Origin: Streptomyces sp. YIM 98790
Lineage (GTDB): Bacteria > Actinomycetota > Actinomycetes > Streptomycetales > Streptomycetaceae
Direction: 5' to 3'
Assembly: GCF_011421595.1 (NCBI RefSeq)
Contig: NZ_WTLH01000005.1
Location: forward strand, 1-64,000
Length of the DNA stretch: 64,000 nucleotides
Shown here: positions 54,599-63,387 of the stretch, piece after piece
How the letters are laid out: every line of letters starts with the position of its first letter
Position numbering within the stretch: the first letter of the stretch is position 1
The notes under the pieces: model-generated
The model's database searches: none
What the model was told of the DNA's origin: nothing
What the model saw: the letters and a program-made list of their open reading frames with translations, nothing else
Translations under genes and position numbers: made by a program

Positions 54599-55186
54599 TC
54601 AGGCGTGGTAGGGGCGCTTGGCCCGCGCCTCACGAAGGGCCGTCGCCCACCAGACCAGCTGGTCGAGCATGGTCTTGGCCGCGGCGCTGCATCCCTGGGG
54701 TTCCTTCGGCCGCCCCTGGGGGTCGAAGCTCTGCACGCCGCCGTGGAAACTGACGGTGTCGCGGATGGTGACGGCGTGCAGCTCGGCGAAGACCTGCCGA
54801 AGCTGCTCGACGGCCCGCAGACCCCCGGCGATGCCGCCGTAGGAGACGAAGCCCACCGGCTTGGCGCGCCACTGCGACAGGTGCCAGTCGATCGCGTTCT
54901 TCAGGACGGCGGGAAAGCTGTGGTTGTACTCGGGGGTCACCACCACATAGGCGTCGGCCCGGTCGATGCGGGGCGATACCGTGTCCAGCACCTGGGCCAT
55001 CTCCGGTGCGGGCGGACGCGTGGGCCCGGCCATGCTCAGCGGGACATCGGCCAGATCGATGACATCCAGCGCGAGGTCGTCCCGCTGCCGCGCCTCGCCC
55101 ACGAACCACTGCGCCACCGTGGGCCCGAAGCGGCCGTTGCGGGAGCTACCGATGATCACCGCGACGGGGATGGGCGTGTCCGGCAT
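54599..55186 (-). CDS. NADPH-dependent FMN reductase
   Basis: A 195-residue flavodoxin-fold reductase with VIIGSSRNGRFGPTVAQWF (phosphate loop) and VVTPEYNHSFPAVLKNAIDW (flavin-binding). It would supply reduced flavin to an oxygenase or reduce a quinone. Similar genes lie in gilvocarcin- and jadomycin-type clusters. The second ATG (55186) is preferred because AAAGG lies too close to the first (55192). Confidence 0.87.
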   Translation of the reverse strand: MPDTPIPVAVIIGSSRNGRFGPTVAQWFVGEARQRDDLALDVIDLADVPLSMAGPTRPPAPEMAQVLDTVSPRIDRADAYVVVTPEYNHSFPAVLKNAIDWHLSQWRAKPVGFVSYGGIAGGLRAVEQLRQVFAELHAVTIRDTVSFHGGVQSFDPQGRPKEPQGCSAAAKTMLDQLVWWATALREARAKRPYHA

Positions 55187-55198
55187 GGTCATCCTTTC

Positions 55199-55258
55199 GA
55201 CAGGCAGGTGAGCGACAGGCAGGTGAGCGGCGGGCGGGTGAGCGGCGGGCGGGTGAGC
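55199..55258. repeat. Four tandem 15-bp units upstream of the FMN reductase gene
   Basis: GACAGGCAGGTGAGC occurs twice, followed by GGCGGGCGGGTGAGC twice, in the gap between the methyltransferase stop and the FMN reductase start. It is the second 15-bp minisatellite in the cluster. It is non-coding here. Confidence 0.85.
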
Positions 55259-55297
55259 GGCGGGGGCCGGCGGGAGGCGGCGGGCTCGCCGGTGGGC

Positions 55298-56200
55298 TCA
55301 GCGCTTCCGGTAGAGGGCATGCCAGTACCAGGTGTACGGAGCCGCCCATGCGTCCGCGACGCAGTCCCAGTTCCCGCCGGGCCGGTAGGCCGTGGTGAAC
55401 TTGCCCGCCTGGGCCCGGACCGCCCGGTTGTCGTTGATGTCGATGACGTCGGTCAGCGGCCCGGGGCTCATCGCCCGGGCGATGGCGTCCTCCCCCCGTG
55501 CGTGGCCGTCCAGGCTCTTGTCCATGTACTTGCCGACCGGGTTGTTCACGTAGAAGTGCCCGCAGTGCCGGTCGATGAAGGACAGGTAGAACCGGACGGT
55601 GTCCATGTCCATTTCGGCCAGCGAGTCGATATTGATGCACAGGTCGAAGGGAATCTCGGCCCGGAACCGGTCGAGCTCGTCGATCGGGATGAAGGAGATC
55701 TTCGTGAACTGTGCCTTCGGCAGGACGGTCTCCAGATACTTCCTGGAGATTTGCAGAGTGTTCGGCAGGTCGATGATGCGGTATTCCGCGATGTCGTGAT
55801 TGGACATCATGGTGTGGCAGGTGCGTCCGTAGCCGGCGCCGATCTCCAGCACCCGGCTCCCGTCCGGGGAGAAGTTCCGGGTGAGGAAGTCGAGATCGAG
55901 CACGGCCCGGAGATAGTCGAGGCAGACCTGTTCGCCGTCGTAGGTGACGGTGTACGGGTTGCCGACCTCGCGGTTGCGGATCCGCCGCAGCCGTGCCCAG
56001 TTCTCCTCGCCGAGTGCGGCGGCGAGATTGAAGACCAGGGTTTTGAGATACCTGACACCGTTCGTCCGTACGTCGAAGTAGGTCAGCCGGTAGTTGACCT
56101 CCTCCCTCTTGAAGTTGGTCAGGTCGGATGTCGAGTCGGGATTGATGTGCGTCTCGGTGATGTGCTGCCACAGCGGATTCACGCGGGGCATCAGGGTCAT
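55298..56200 (-). CDS. Putative sugar O-methyltransferase (NanM-like)
   Basis: A 300-residue methyltransferase with SAM motif SRVLEIGAGYGRTCHTMMSNHDIAEYRIIDLPNT. It has the long N-terminal region (LWQHITETHINPDSTSDLTNFKREEVNYRL) and the segment DLCINIDSLAEMDMDTVRFYLSFID seen in the putative sugar O-methyltransferase family that includes NanM. With the methyltransferases at 30296 and 52282 it is one of three non-N-methyltransferases. It probably methylates a sugar hydroxyl, though the substrate is uncertain. ATG at 56200; a promoter-like pair lies 68-97 bp upstream. Confidence 0.78.
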   Translation of the reverse strand: MTLMPRVNPLWQHITETHINPDSTSDLTNFKREEVNYRLTYFDVRTNGVRYLKTLVFNLAAALGEENWARLRRIRNREVGNPYTVTYDGEQVCLDYLRAVLDLDFLTRNFSPDGSRVLEIGAGYGRTCHTMMSNHDIAEYRIIDLPNTLQISRKYLETVLPKAQFTKISFIPIDELDRFRAEIPFDLCINIDSLAEMDMDTVRFYLSFIDRHCGHFYVNNPVGKYMDKSLDGHARGEDAIARAMSPGPLTDVIDINDNRAVRAQAGKFTTAYRPGGNWDCVADAWAAPYTWYWHALYRKR

Positions 56201-56267
56201 GTGCGTCACCTGTCGTAGGCGGTGCGGGTTCAGGGGTGCCGAATCTCCGGGCGCCATTCCGGATCCA

Positions 56268-56297
56268 AGTATTTTCCCTGCGGTATTCGGCGGTCAA
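56268..56297 (-). promoter_or_regulatory. Promoter of the tailoring genes
   Basis: On the minus strand, TTGACC (56297-56292), 18 bp, then AATACT (56273-56268), in the 144-bp gap after the MFS gene. It would start transcription about 60 nt before the methyltransferase ATG and could drive the tailoring block 56200-47221. A further TTGACG lies 46 bp upstream. Confidence 0.5.
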
Positions 56298-56344
56298 GCG
56301 TGCTTTTCCTGGGAACTTGCAATTCTCTGTGAAATTCCGTCAAA

Positions 56345-57586
56345 TCAGGTCGTCGCGCGGCCGGGACCGGAGCCCCGGGAGCCCTTCCGCAGCCCGGTCA
56401 GCGCCACCAGCAGGCCGGCGGCGCCGACGGCGGTGATCAGGACCAGGGCCGGGCGGTACGCATCGCCGTCGTCGCCGAGCAGCAGCGCCACCTGGGAGAG
56501 CGTCAGCACCGCCCCGAGCTGTACGCCCGTCTGGTAGAGCGGCACGGCCTGTGCCCGGCTTCCGGCCGGCAGTCCGGAGGTCGCCTGCATGTTCAGCGGC
56601 GCAAAGGCGAATACGAAGCCGGCTCCCACCAGGAGCAGCGTGGGCAGCACCCCGGTGAGGTACGTCCCGGGTTCCGGGTCGCGAAGCAGCAGCAGGTACC
56701 CGGCGGCGGGCGCCAGGGCGCCCAGGGCGATGGGCCGGGCCGTGCCGAAGCGTGCCACCATGCGGCCCGCGAACGGGGCCGTGACGGCGACCGGAAGACA
56801 TGCGGGCAGGAAGGCGAGAGCCGTCTGCAGCGGGCCCCAGCCCGGCCGCTGCTGGAGCTGGAAGCTCAGCAGCAGGAGCAGCCCCAGGTAGCTGCCGTTG
56901 AGCGTGGCCGCCCCGAGCGCCGAGCGCAGCAGCGTCCTCTCGGCCAGCAGGGCGGGCCGGAGCCGGTGCGCCTCCGGCCGTCCGGGATCCGGCGGGACCA
57001 GCCGGGCGCCCATGGCGAACAGCAGCAGCGCCACCGGCGCCGGGAAGAGGAACACCAGATGCCAGTCGGCGCCGGTGAGGATTCCGGAGAGCAGCAGCCC
57101 GGTGGTGAAGCCGATGCCGCCGAAGAGCGCGTACACCGAGACCGCCCGGCGCTGCGGCGGCCCGTCGGGGAACGCGGTGCTGATGATGGCCAGGCCGGCC
57201 GGGGCGGTCAGGGCCGCGCAGACGCCCTTGACGAAACGGGTGGCGATCAGCAGCGCCGCGCTGTCGGTCAGCCCTCCGGCCACCGAGGCGGCGGCGAAGA
57301 CGAGCAGGGCGGCGAGGTAGACCCGGCGGCGTCCCCACCGGGCGGTGATCCGCGGGCCGAGCAGCAGGGTGGCGGCGAAGCCCAGGGCGAAGCCGCCCAT
57401 CACCCACTGTACGGTCCACATCGAGAGCCCGAGGTCGGCGGCGATGGCGGGGAGCGCCACCAGCACCACCGACACCTCGAGCGCGTCGATGAGCATGTTT
57501 CCCGCGAGCACCAGCAGCAGTGCCCACATCCTGGGCTGCCAGGCGGCGGACGCGGAAGCGGAAGCGGATGAGGAGTGTGTCGTCAT
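56345..57586 (-). CDS. MFS exporter 2
   Basis: A 413-residue drug:proton antiporter-type MFS protein with a Ser/Ala-repeat N-terminus and 12 helices. It has LLGPRITARWGRRRVYLAAL (motif A) and GIGFTTGLLLSGILTG (motif C-like antiporter signature, DHA type). A second exporter besides the ABC pair and MFS 1, it probably provides self-resistance. No strong ribosome-binding site precedes the ATG at 57586. Confidence 0.87.
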   Translation of the reverse strand: MTTHSSSASASASAAWQPRMWALLLVLAGNMLIDALEVSVVLVALPAIAADLGLSMWTVQWVMGGFALGFAATLLLGPRITARWGRRRVYLAALLVFAAASVAGGLTDSAALLIATRFVKGVCAALTAPAGLAIISTAFPDGPPQRRAVSVYALFGGIGFTTGLLLSGILTGADWHLVFLFPAPVALLLFAMGARLVPPDPGRPEAHRLRPALLAERTLLRSALGAATLNGSYLGLLLLLSFQLQQRPGWGPLQTALAFLPACLPVAVTAPFAGRMVARFGTARPIALGALAPAAGYLLLLRDPEPGTYLTGVLPTLLLVGAGFVFAFAPLNMQATSGLPAGSRAQAVPLYQTGVQLGAVLTLSQVALLLGDDGDAYRPALVLITAVGAAGLLVALTGLRKGSRGSGPGRATT

Positions 57587-57645
57587 GGTGAGTGCACCGC
57601 CGGCGGTGGGAAGCGGGAACGGTGGGCGCGGCCGCGGGAGGGGTC

Positions 57646-58407
57646 TCAGCCCAGCAGGGAGCCGCCGCTGGCGTCGACGAACGCCCCGGTGATCCACCGG
57701 GCGTCGTCGCTGACGAGGAAGGCCACGATGTCGGCGACGTCGGCCGTCCGGCCCACCCGCTTGAAGGCCGAGAACTCGGCTATCTGCCGGACGGCCTCGG
57801 GGTCGTCGAAGACGGCGCTGCCGTTGTCCGTGATGCCCGGCGCCACGCTGTTGATGGTGATGTTGCGCGGGCCCAGATGCCGCGCGTAGTGCAGGGAGAT
57901 CTGCTCGACCGCTCCCTTGGTCATGGAATAGGCGACTTCCTGCGGATTCGCGAAGCGGGTGAGGCCGGAGGAGATGTTCACGATCCGACCGCCGTCCGGC
58001 ATGATCCCCACCGCGCGCTGGACGATGAAGAACGGTGCCTTGGCGTTCACCGCGAACAGCCGGTCGAAGAGCTCCGGGGTGACCTCCTCGGGCGGCAGTC
58101 CGCCCATGACGCCCGCGTTGTTGACGAGGATGTCCAGTGCGCCGGAGCCGGTGCGCTCGGTCAGTCCCTTCTCCAGAGCGGTGAACAGCGTGTCGATGTC
58201 GCCGGGGACGCCGAACTCGGCCCGGACCGCGAAGGCCCGGCCGCCGTCCGCCTCGATCCCCGCGACGACCTCCTGCGCGGCGTCGGCGTTGTTCGCGTAG
58301 TGCACCGCGACCAGCGCCCCTTCGCGTCCCAGCCGCCGCGCGGTGGCCCGGCCGATGCCGCGGCTGGCGCCGGTGACCAGTGCCGTGCGGTTGTCCAGTG
58401 TGCCCAT
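57646..58407 (-). CDS. SDR ketoreductase (tailoring)
   Basis: A 253-residue short-chain reductase: GASRGIGRATARRLGREGA for NADPH, LDILVNNAGVM, and the catalytic Ser, Tyr and Lys in NISSGLTRFANPQEVAYSMTKGAVEQ. It resembles the tailoring reductases (LanV-like) that lie beside the oxygenases in angucycline clusters, distinct from the C9 reductase at 61032. It may reduce an oxygenated ring after hydroxylation. Confidence 0.85.
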   Translation of the reverse strand: MGTLDNRTALVTGASRGIGRATARRLGREGALVAVHYANNADAAQEVVAGIEADGGRAFAVRAEFGVPGDIDTLFTALEKGLTERTGSGALDILVNNAGVMGGLPPEEVTPELFDRLFAVNAKAPFFIVQRAVGIMPDGGRIVNISSGLTRFANPQEVAYSMTKGAVEQISLHYARHLGPRNITINSVAPGITDNGSAVFDDPEAVRQIAEFSAFKRVGRTADVADIVAFLVSDDARWITGAFVDASGGSLLG

Positions 58408-58449
58408 GGTGTCCCTCCGAGACAGGTGAGTGCAGGGGAAACGGTCGGT

Positions 58450-58479
58450 GGTGCGGGTGCGGGTGCGGGTGCAGGTGCA
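58450..58479. repeat. Five tandem hexamers
   Basis: GGTGCG three times then GGTGCA twice, in the 103-bp gap before the SDR gene. It is a short simple repeat, likely inert. Confidence 0.7.
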
Positions 58480-58510
58480 GTGCGGCCCGGCGGGCCGGGA
58501 GCCCGGGGGC

Positions 58511-59980
58511 TCAGCCGCGTGCCGGCCGGCCGAACCAGGTGTGCAGGGCGCCCCGCAGCTCCGCGGCGCTGCCGTCGGCCCAGACGAGGTGGCCGTCCGG
58601 CCGGATCAGCGCGGCGGTGAAGCCGAGCGCGGGCGCCGCCGCGGACTCCGCGGGTACGGTGCGCACCCGGTCCGCCCAGGGGGCGGCCACCGTACTCAGC
58701 GCCGGGCTGCCGGTGAGGTCGAGCAGTACCCCGCGGCCGGGGCGGAGCAGTTCCAGGGTGGTGACGGGCCCGGCCCCGGTCTCCAGAAGGTGGTACGGCA
58801 GCCGGCTGCCGAGCAGCGGGTGGCCGCCCTGGCCCGCCTCGTACCGGATGTCCAGGCCGCCGATGGCCGCGGCCAGGTGCGACCGGGCCGTCGGCGTGGC
58901 CAGCAGCTCGCCGAAGACCTGACGGGCCGGGTCCGCACGCGGCCCGCCGAGGAGCAGCAGGGCCTGGGCGGCGATGTTGGTGAGCACCCGCCGGCCGACC
59001 GCGTGCCGTTCGTCGTGGTAGGTGTCGAGCAGGCGCGGTGCCCCCCAGCCCTTCAGCTCGGCGGCGAGTTTCCAGCCCAGGTTGGCCGCGTCCTGCAGAC
59101 CCAGGTTGAGGGCCTGGCCGCCGACCGGCATCTGCTGGTGGGCGGCGTCGCCGGCCAGCAGGATGCGGCCCCGGCGGTAGCGGGTGGCCTGCCGGCGGGT
59201 GTTGTCGAAGGCGTTGAGCCACACGGCGGTGCCGTGGGAGATGTCCTCGCCGGTGATCCTGGCCCACGCCGCGGCCAGTTCGGCGAAGCCGGGCTCCCCC
59301 GTGCGGGAGCGGGGCGCCGTACCGTATTCGTGCAGCATGATCCGGGTGATGCCGCCGGGGCCCCGGGAGGCGATGGCCAGCCCCCGCGGATGCCGTTCGA
59401 AGCGCCGGTCCGGGATGTCCAGGCCGGCGACGTCGGCGCGCAGCAGTTCCTTGTCGGCTTCCTCGCCCGTGTAGTCGAAGCCGGCCAGCCGGCCCACGGT
59501 GGTCCGTTCGCCGTCGCAGCCGACGAGGTACCGGGCCCGCAGGGTCAGCGGGCCGCCCGGGGAAGCGGCCCGCACCGCCACCCCGCCGCGGTGTTCGGTG
59601 ATGCCGGTGAGCTCGTGATCCCGGCGGATGCAGGCACCGAGTCCGGCCGCCCACCGGGCGAGCACCGCCTCGGTGCGGGACTGCGGGACCTTCCACAGAC
59701 CCGGGAACGGGGCGGGCAGCGTCATGTCGAGCGGGATGCCGCCGAAGTGGCCGCGTGCTGCGCGTGGCGGTGTGCCCAGCGCGCCCACGAGACCCCGCTG
59801 GTCGAGCAGTTCCATGGTCCGGGCGTGCAGTGTGGAGGCCCGGGACTCGCCGGTCGGCTCGGCCAGCCGCTCCAGTACGGTGACCGGGACCCCGCCCAGG
59901 CGGAGCTCCCCGGCGAGCAGGAGGCCCACCGGGCCGGCACCGGCGATGACCACCCCGGTGCCGGTGTCCTGCCCGGTCAC
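58511..59980 (-). CDS. FAD-dependent aromatic polyketide hydroxylase 2
   Basis: A 489-residue flavin monooxygenase with VIAGAGPVGLLLAGELRLGGVPVTVLERLAEP, YLVGCDGERTTVGRLAGFDY and RILLAGDAAHQQMPVGGQALNLGLQDAANLGWKL. It follows the cyclase gene with a 4-bp GTGA overlap, the place of the early hydroxylase (PgaE, UrdE, LanE) in angucycline clusters. It is similar to but clearly different from the copy at 53082. Confidence 0.92.
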   Translation of the reverse strand: MTGQDTGTGVVIAGAGPVGLLLAGELRLGGVPVTVLERLAEPTGESRASTLHARTMELLDQRGLVGALGTPPRAARGHFGGIPLDMTLPAPFPGLWKVPQSRTEAVLARWAAGLGACIRRDHELTGITEHRGGVAVRAASPGGPLTLRARYLVGCDGERTTVGRLAGFDYTGEEADKELLRADVAGLDIPDRRFERHPRGLAIASRGPGGITRIMLHEYGTAPRSRTGEPGFAELAAAWARITGEDISHGTAVWLNAFDNTRRQATRYRRGRILLAGDAAHQQMPVGGQALNLGLQDAANLGWKLAAELKGWGAPRLLDTYHDERHAVGRRVLTNIAAQALLLLGGPRADPARQVFGELLATPTARSHLAAAIGGLDIRYEAGQGGHPLLGSRLPYHLLETGAGPVTTLELLRPGRGVLLDLTGSPALSTVAAPWADRVRTVPAESAAAPALGFTAALIRPDGHLVWADGSAAELRGALHTWFGRPARG

Positions 59981-60930
59981 CGGTTCCGCTGCTCGGCGTA
60001 GGCCTTGGCGTGGCCGAGGGTCGCGCGGCTGTTGGCCCCCAGCGCGTCCCGCACGAAGGTGCGGGCCCGGACGACATCGGCGTCCGGGCCGAGGACGCGC
60101 GCGATGTTCTCCGTGTTGACGACCACCGTGTGCTCGGCCGTGGCGTGGATGCCGCCGCCCTGGGGGCGCAGCTCCCAGGAGCCGGTGTGCAGGGCCATCA
60201 GTGCGGGCAGGGTGGTCTGCTTGTAGACGATCCGGTGGTGCGGAAAACACACCCGGACCGACTTGGTGGTGTGCGTGGAGCCGTCCTTGGTGCGGGTGTC
60301 CATCTCCAGCAGCTGCAGACCCGGTGTGTCCTCCTGCATCGAGACGCGGGCCACGTGCGGCAGCCGTTCGGTCCACCGGTCGGCCTGGTACAGGAACTCG
60401 TAGACGTCCTCGGCGGAGCCGTCGATCTCGACGCTGTCGGTGAAGGACATCAGCAGATTCTGCTCGGCGGCGGCGGTCGCCTTCTCGATGTTGGACTTCA
60501 GGCCCGCCAGCTCGGTGCGGCTGTTGCTGTCCACGGCCCGGTCGATCCACTCCAGGCTCCGGGGGTCGTCGTCGATCGCCCGGAAGTCGTGCAGCAGCCG
60601 GATCCGGCTCTCGTTCTCGGAGAGCGGCTCGATCAGCCAGGCGCCGCCCATGCTCGCCACCGGGGGCGGCGAGACCTCCTGGCGGAAGTCGATGCGCAGT
60701 GCCTTCGGGTCCAGCCACCTGCGCGACGTCCAGTTCTTGGCCTCGCCGTTGGCCGTTGCCCAGATGCGTATCCGTTCCTCCTCCGCCGACCGCTCGACGC
60801 AGTCGACGAAGACGGTGGGGGGGAAGATGCGGGGCCAGTTCTCCACCTCGGCGAGCAGCCGGTAGACGGTGGACGCGGGGGCGAGCACGGTGATCTCGTG
60901 CTCCACCTCTCGGGTGTTCAGCTGCGCCAT
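59977..60930 (-). CDS. Didomain aromatase/cyclase
   Basis: A 317-residue protein with two START/Bet v1-like (SRPBCC) halves (about 1-150 and 160-317), each opening with the polyketide cyclase pattern: VEHEITVLAPASTVYRLLAEVENWPRIFPPTVFV, then SFTDSVEIDGSAEDVYEFLYQADRWTERLPHV. Such didomain enzymes (ActVII, UrdL, JadD type) close and aromatise the first ring of C9-reduced chains. GGAG precedes the ATG. Confidence 0.93.
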   Translation of the reverse strand: MAQLNTREVEHEITVLAPASTVYRLLAEVENWPRIFPPTVFVDCVERSAEEERIRIWATANGEAKNWTSRRWLDPKALRIDFRQEVSPPPVASMGGAWLIEPLSENESRIRLLHDFRAIDDDPRSLEWIDRAVDSNSRTELAGLKSNIEKATAAAEQNLLMSFTDSVEIDGSAEDVYEFLYQADRWTERLPHVARVSMQEDTPGLQLLEMDTRTKDGSTHTTKSVRVCFPHHRIVYKQTTLPALMALHTGSWELRPQGGGIHATAEHTVVVNTENIARVLGPDADVVRARTFVRDALGANSRATLGHAKAYAEQRNR

Positions 60931-61031
60931 GTTCTCCTCCGTCGTCGTGCCAAGAGAGCCGGGTCATCGGGCACCCCGCGCGGCTGGCCGCCCGGCCCGT
61001 GGGGTGAACGGCGGCCGGGGCCGCCCGGTCG

Positions 61032-61817
61032 TCAGAAGTTGCCCAGCCCGCCGCAGACGTTGAGCGCCTGGGAGGTGATGGAGGCGGCCGTGTCGGAGGC
61101 GAGGTAGCCGACCAGGCCGGCCACCTCCTCGGGACTGGAGTAGCGGCCGAGCGGGATCTTGGCCTGGAACTTCTCCAGGATCGCCGCCTCGGTGGTGTCC
61201 CAGGCGGCGGCGTAGCCCTGGCGGACCCGCACCGCCATCGGGGTCTCCACATAGCCCGGGCAGACCGCGTTGACGGTGATGCCGGTGGGCGCCAGCTCGT
61301 TGCCGAGCGCCTTGGTGAATCCGACGACGCCGTGCTTGGAGGCCGAGTACGGCGCGCCCAGGACGACTCCCTGCTTCCCGGCGGTGGACGCGATGTTGAT
61401 GATCCGGCCGCGGTTCTTCTCCCGCATGCCGCCGGTGGTGAGCACCTCGCGGGTCACCCGGAACACGCTGTTGAGGTTGGTGTCGATGACGTTGAACCAC
61501 AGCTCGTCGGTGAGCTCGGCGGTCGTTCCGCCCCCGCTGCGGCCGGCGTTGTTCACCAGCACGTCCACCGCGCCGTAGCGGTCGACCGCGGCCCGGACGA
61601 ACCGCCTGATGTCGTCGGCCGAACAGACGTCGCAGTGGGTGCCGTCCGCCTCGTGCCCCTCCGCCCGGAGGGCCTTGACGGTGTCGGCGACGTCGGCGGG
61701 CGTGCGGGCGCAGAGGAACACCCGGTGGCCCTGCCGGGCCAGAGTGCGGGCGCTGGCCAGTCCGATTCCGCTGGTGGCGCCGGTCACCAGGGCGTTCCGT
61801 GCTTGCTGATCGGGCAT
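61032..61817 (-). CDS. Polyketide C9 ketoreductase (ActIII type)
   Basis: A 261-residue SDR close to ActIII: NALVTGATSGIGLASARTLARQGHRVFLCART, VDVLVNNAGRSGGG, and catalytic Ser, Tyr and Lys in INIASTAGKQGVVLGAPYSASKHGVVGFTKALG. It also has the C-terminal PLGRYSSPEEVAGLVGYL. It reduces the C9 carbonyl of the nascent poly-beta-ketone on the ACP, which sets the fold expected for angucyclines, anthracyclines and benzoisochromanequinones. Confidence 0.95.
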   Translation of the reverse strand: MPDQQARNALVTGATSGIGLASARTLARQGHRVFLCARTPADVADTVKALRAEGHEADGTHCDVCSADDIRRFVRAAVDRYGAVDVLVNNAGRSGGGTTAELTDELWFNVIDTNLNSVFRVTREVLTTGGMREKNRGRIINIASTAGKQGVVLGAPYSASKHGVVGFTKALGNELAPTGITVNAVCPGYVETPMAVRVRQGYAAAWDTTEAAILEKFQAKIPLGRYSSPEEVAGLVGYLASDTAASITSQALNVCGGLGNF

Positions 61818-61892
61818 GTCTCCTCCTGCGGGTTGTCACGGTGGTGGCCCCTTGTGCCGCGGCGGCCGGCGCGGCAGGGACCGGTGCTCACA

Positions 61893-62162
61893 TCAGGCCG
61901 GGTCGGGGCTGCGCAGTTCGGCGTTCACGAACTCCAGCAGCGCCCGCGGGGTCCTGGCCTGCGTCAGCGCCTCCTCGGAGAGCGTGATGTCGTATTCGCG
62001 TTCGATCCGGCCGCTGGCCTCCAGCAAGGCCAGGGATTCGTAGCCGAGGTCCGCGAACTCGGTGTCGAGGATGTCGCCGTCGAGATCCACGCCCTCGTCC
62101 TCACCCGCGCATTCGCGCAGGATCGTGGTGAGCTCCTCGACCGTCATCGTTCGGCCTGCCAT
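61893..62162 (-). CDS. Type II PKS acyl carrier protein
   Basis: An 89-residue ACP with phosphopantetheine Ser43 in FADLGYESLALLEASGRIEREYDITL. It carries the growing polyketide chain and completes the minimal PKS with the two ketosynthase subunits. It starts 1 bp after the chain length factor stop. Confidence 0.95.
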   Translation of the reverse strand: MAGRTMTVEELTTILRECAGEDEGVDLDGDILDTEFADLGYESLALLEASGRIEREYDITLSEEALTQARTPRALLEFVNAELRSPDPA

Positions 62163-62163
62163 G

Positions 62164-63387
62164 TCAGTTCTCCTGTTCCACGGCCCGCACGACCATGGCC
62201 GAATTGAATCCGCCGTGTCCGCGGGCGATCACCAGTACTGCGTGGACCGGCACCTGCCGGGGATGCCCGGTCACCAGGTCGAGCCGGTAGGCGGCGTCCG
62301 GCACGGTGTTGACGGTGGGCGGAATGACACCGTCCCGGATGGCCAGCAGTGCGGCGGCCACGTCAAGGGCCGCAGCGCCGGAGTACAGCCGCCCGGTCAT
62401 CGTCTTGGGGGCCGTGACCGGGATTCCGTGCGGGCCGAACACGGAGCCGATGGCGTCGGCCTCGATCCGGTCCAGTTCGGGAATCGCGGCGGCGTCGGCG
62501 AAGACCGCGTCGATGGCTCCGGCACCCAGCCCGGCGTCGGCGAGGGCCAGCCGGATCGCCCTGGCCAGCCCGGGCTTCCTGCCGGTCCCCGGCCGCGGGT
62601 CGAAGGTCGCGCCGTAGCCCGCGATCTCCCCGTAGACCCGGGCACCGCGGGCCCGCGCCGAGGCGGCGTCCTCCAGAATGTGCAACGCCCCGCCCTCACC
62701 GGGCACGTAGCCGCACGCCGCCGCGTCGAACGGCAGGTAGGCGCGCCCGGGATCGCCGCTGCGGCTGAGCCGGCCGCCGGCCAGCTGCGCCACCCAGCCC
62801 CAGGAACAGACCGCGGCGTCCACACCTCCGGTGACCACCAGCCGGCTCCCGCCGCGGATCTCCCGCCGCGCCTGGGCGATGGCGTCCAGTCCGCCCGCCT
62901 GGTCGCTGACGAGTGCGCTGCCGGCACCCTGCATGCCGTGACGGATGGACACCTGGCCGGTGTTCACCGCGTAGAACCAGGCGAAGGACTGGTAGGCGCT
63001 GACATAGCGGTTGCCCCGGTGCCACATGTTCCGCAGCTCCTGCTGGCCGAACTCGAAGCCGCCCGAGGAACTGGCCGTCACCACTCCCATGTCGAAGCCG
63101 GGCAGCGTCGCGGGGTCCACTCCTGCGTCGTCGAGTGCCCATTCGGCGGCCACCAGAGCGAGGCGGGTCATGTGGTCCGTCTGCGGAATCAGCCTGCTCG
63201 GCAGCAGCTTCTCGGCGTCGAAGCCGGGCACCTCGCCGGCGAGCCGTGACGGGTAGCCGGAGGCGTCGAATCGTGCGATCGGCCGGATGCCGCTCGTGCC
63301 GGCCCTGGTGGCGGCCCAGAACTCCCCGGTGCCCAGCCCGTTGGGAGCGGTCACGCCGATGCCGGTGACCACCGCCGACGACGTCAT
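62164..63387 (-). CDS. Ketosynthase chain length factor (KS-beta)
   Basis: A 407-residue KS-like subunit whose active-site Cys is replaced by Gln163 ([13 protein letters not shown]), the mark of KS-beta. In the chain-length gate [10 protein letters not shown], the positions that are Phe109, Thr112 and Phe116 in the actinorhodin protein read Phe, Gly and Leu. The small Gly and Leu match decaketide (C20) synthases more than the octaketide enzyme. ATGA overlap with KS-alpha. Confidence 0.95.
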   Translation of the reverse strand: MTSSAVVTGIGVTAPNGLGTGEFWAATRAGTSGIRPIARFDASGYPSRLAGEVPGFDAEKLLPSRLIPQTDHMTRLALVAAEWALDDAGVDPATLPGFDMGVVTASSSGGFEFGQQELRNMWHRGNRYVSAYQSFAWFYAVNTGQVSIRHGMQGAGSALVSDQAGGLDAIAQARREIRGGSRLVVTGGVDAAVCSWGWVAQLAGGRLSRSGDPGRAYLPFDAAACGYVPGEGGALHILEDAASARARGARVYGEIAGYGATFDPRPGTGRKPGLARAIRLALADAGLGAGAIDAVFADAAAIPELDRIEADAIGSVFGPHGIPVTAPKTMTGRLYSGAAALDVAAALLAIRDGVIPPTVNTVPDAAYRLDLVTGHPRQVPVHAVLVIARGHGGFNSAMVVRAVEQEN

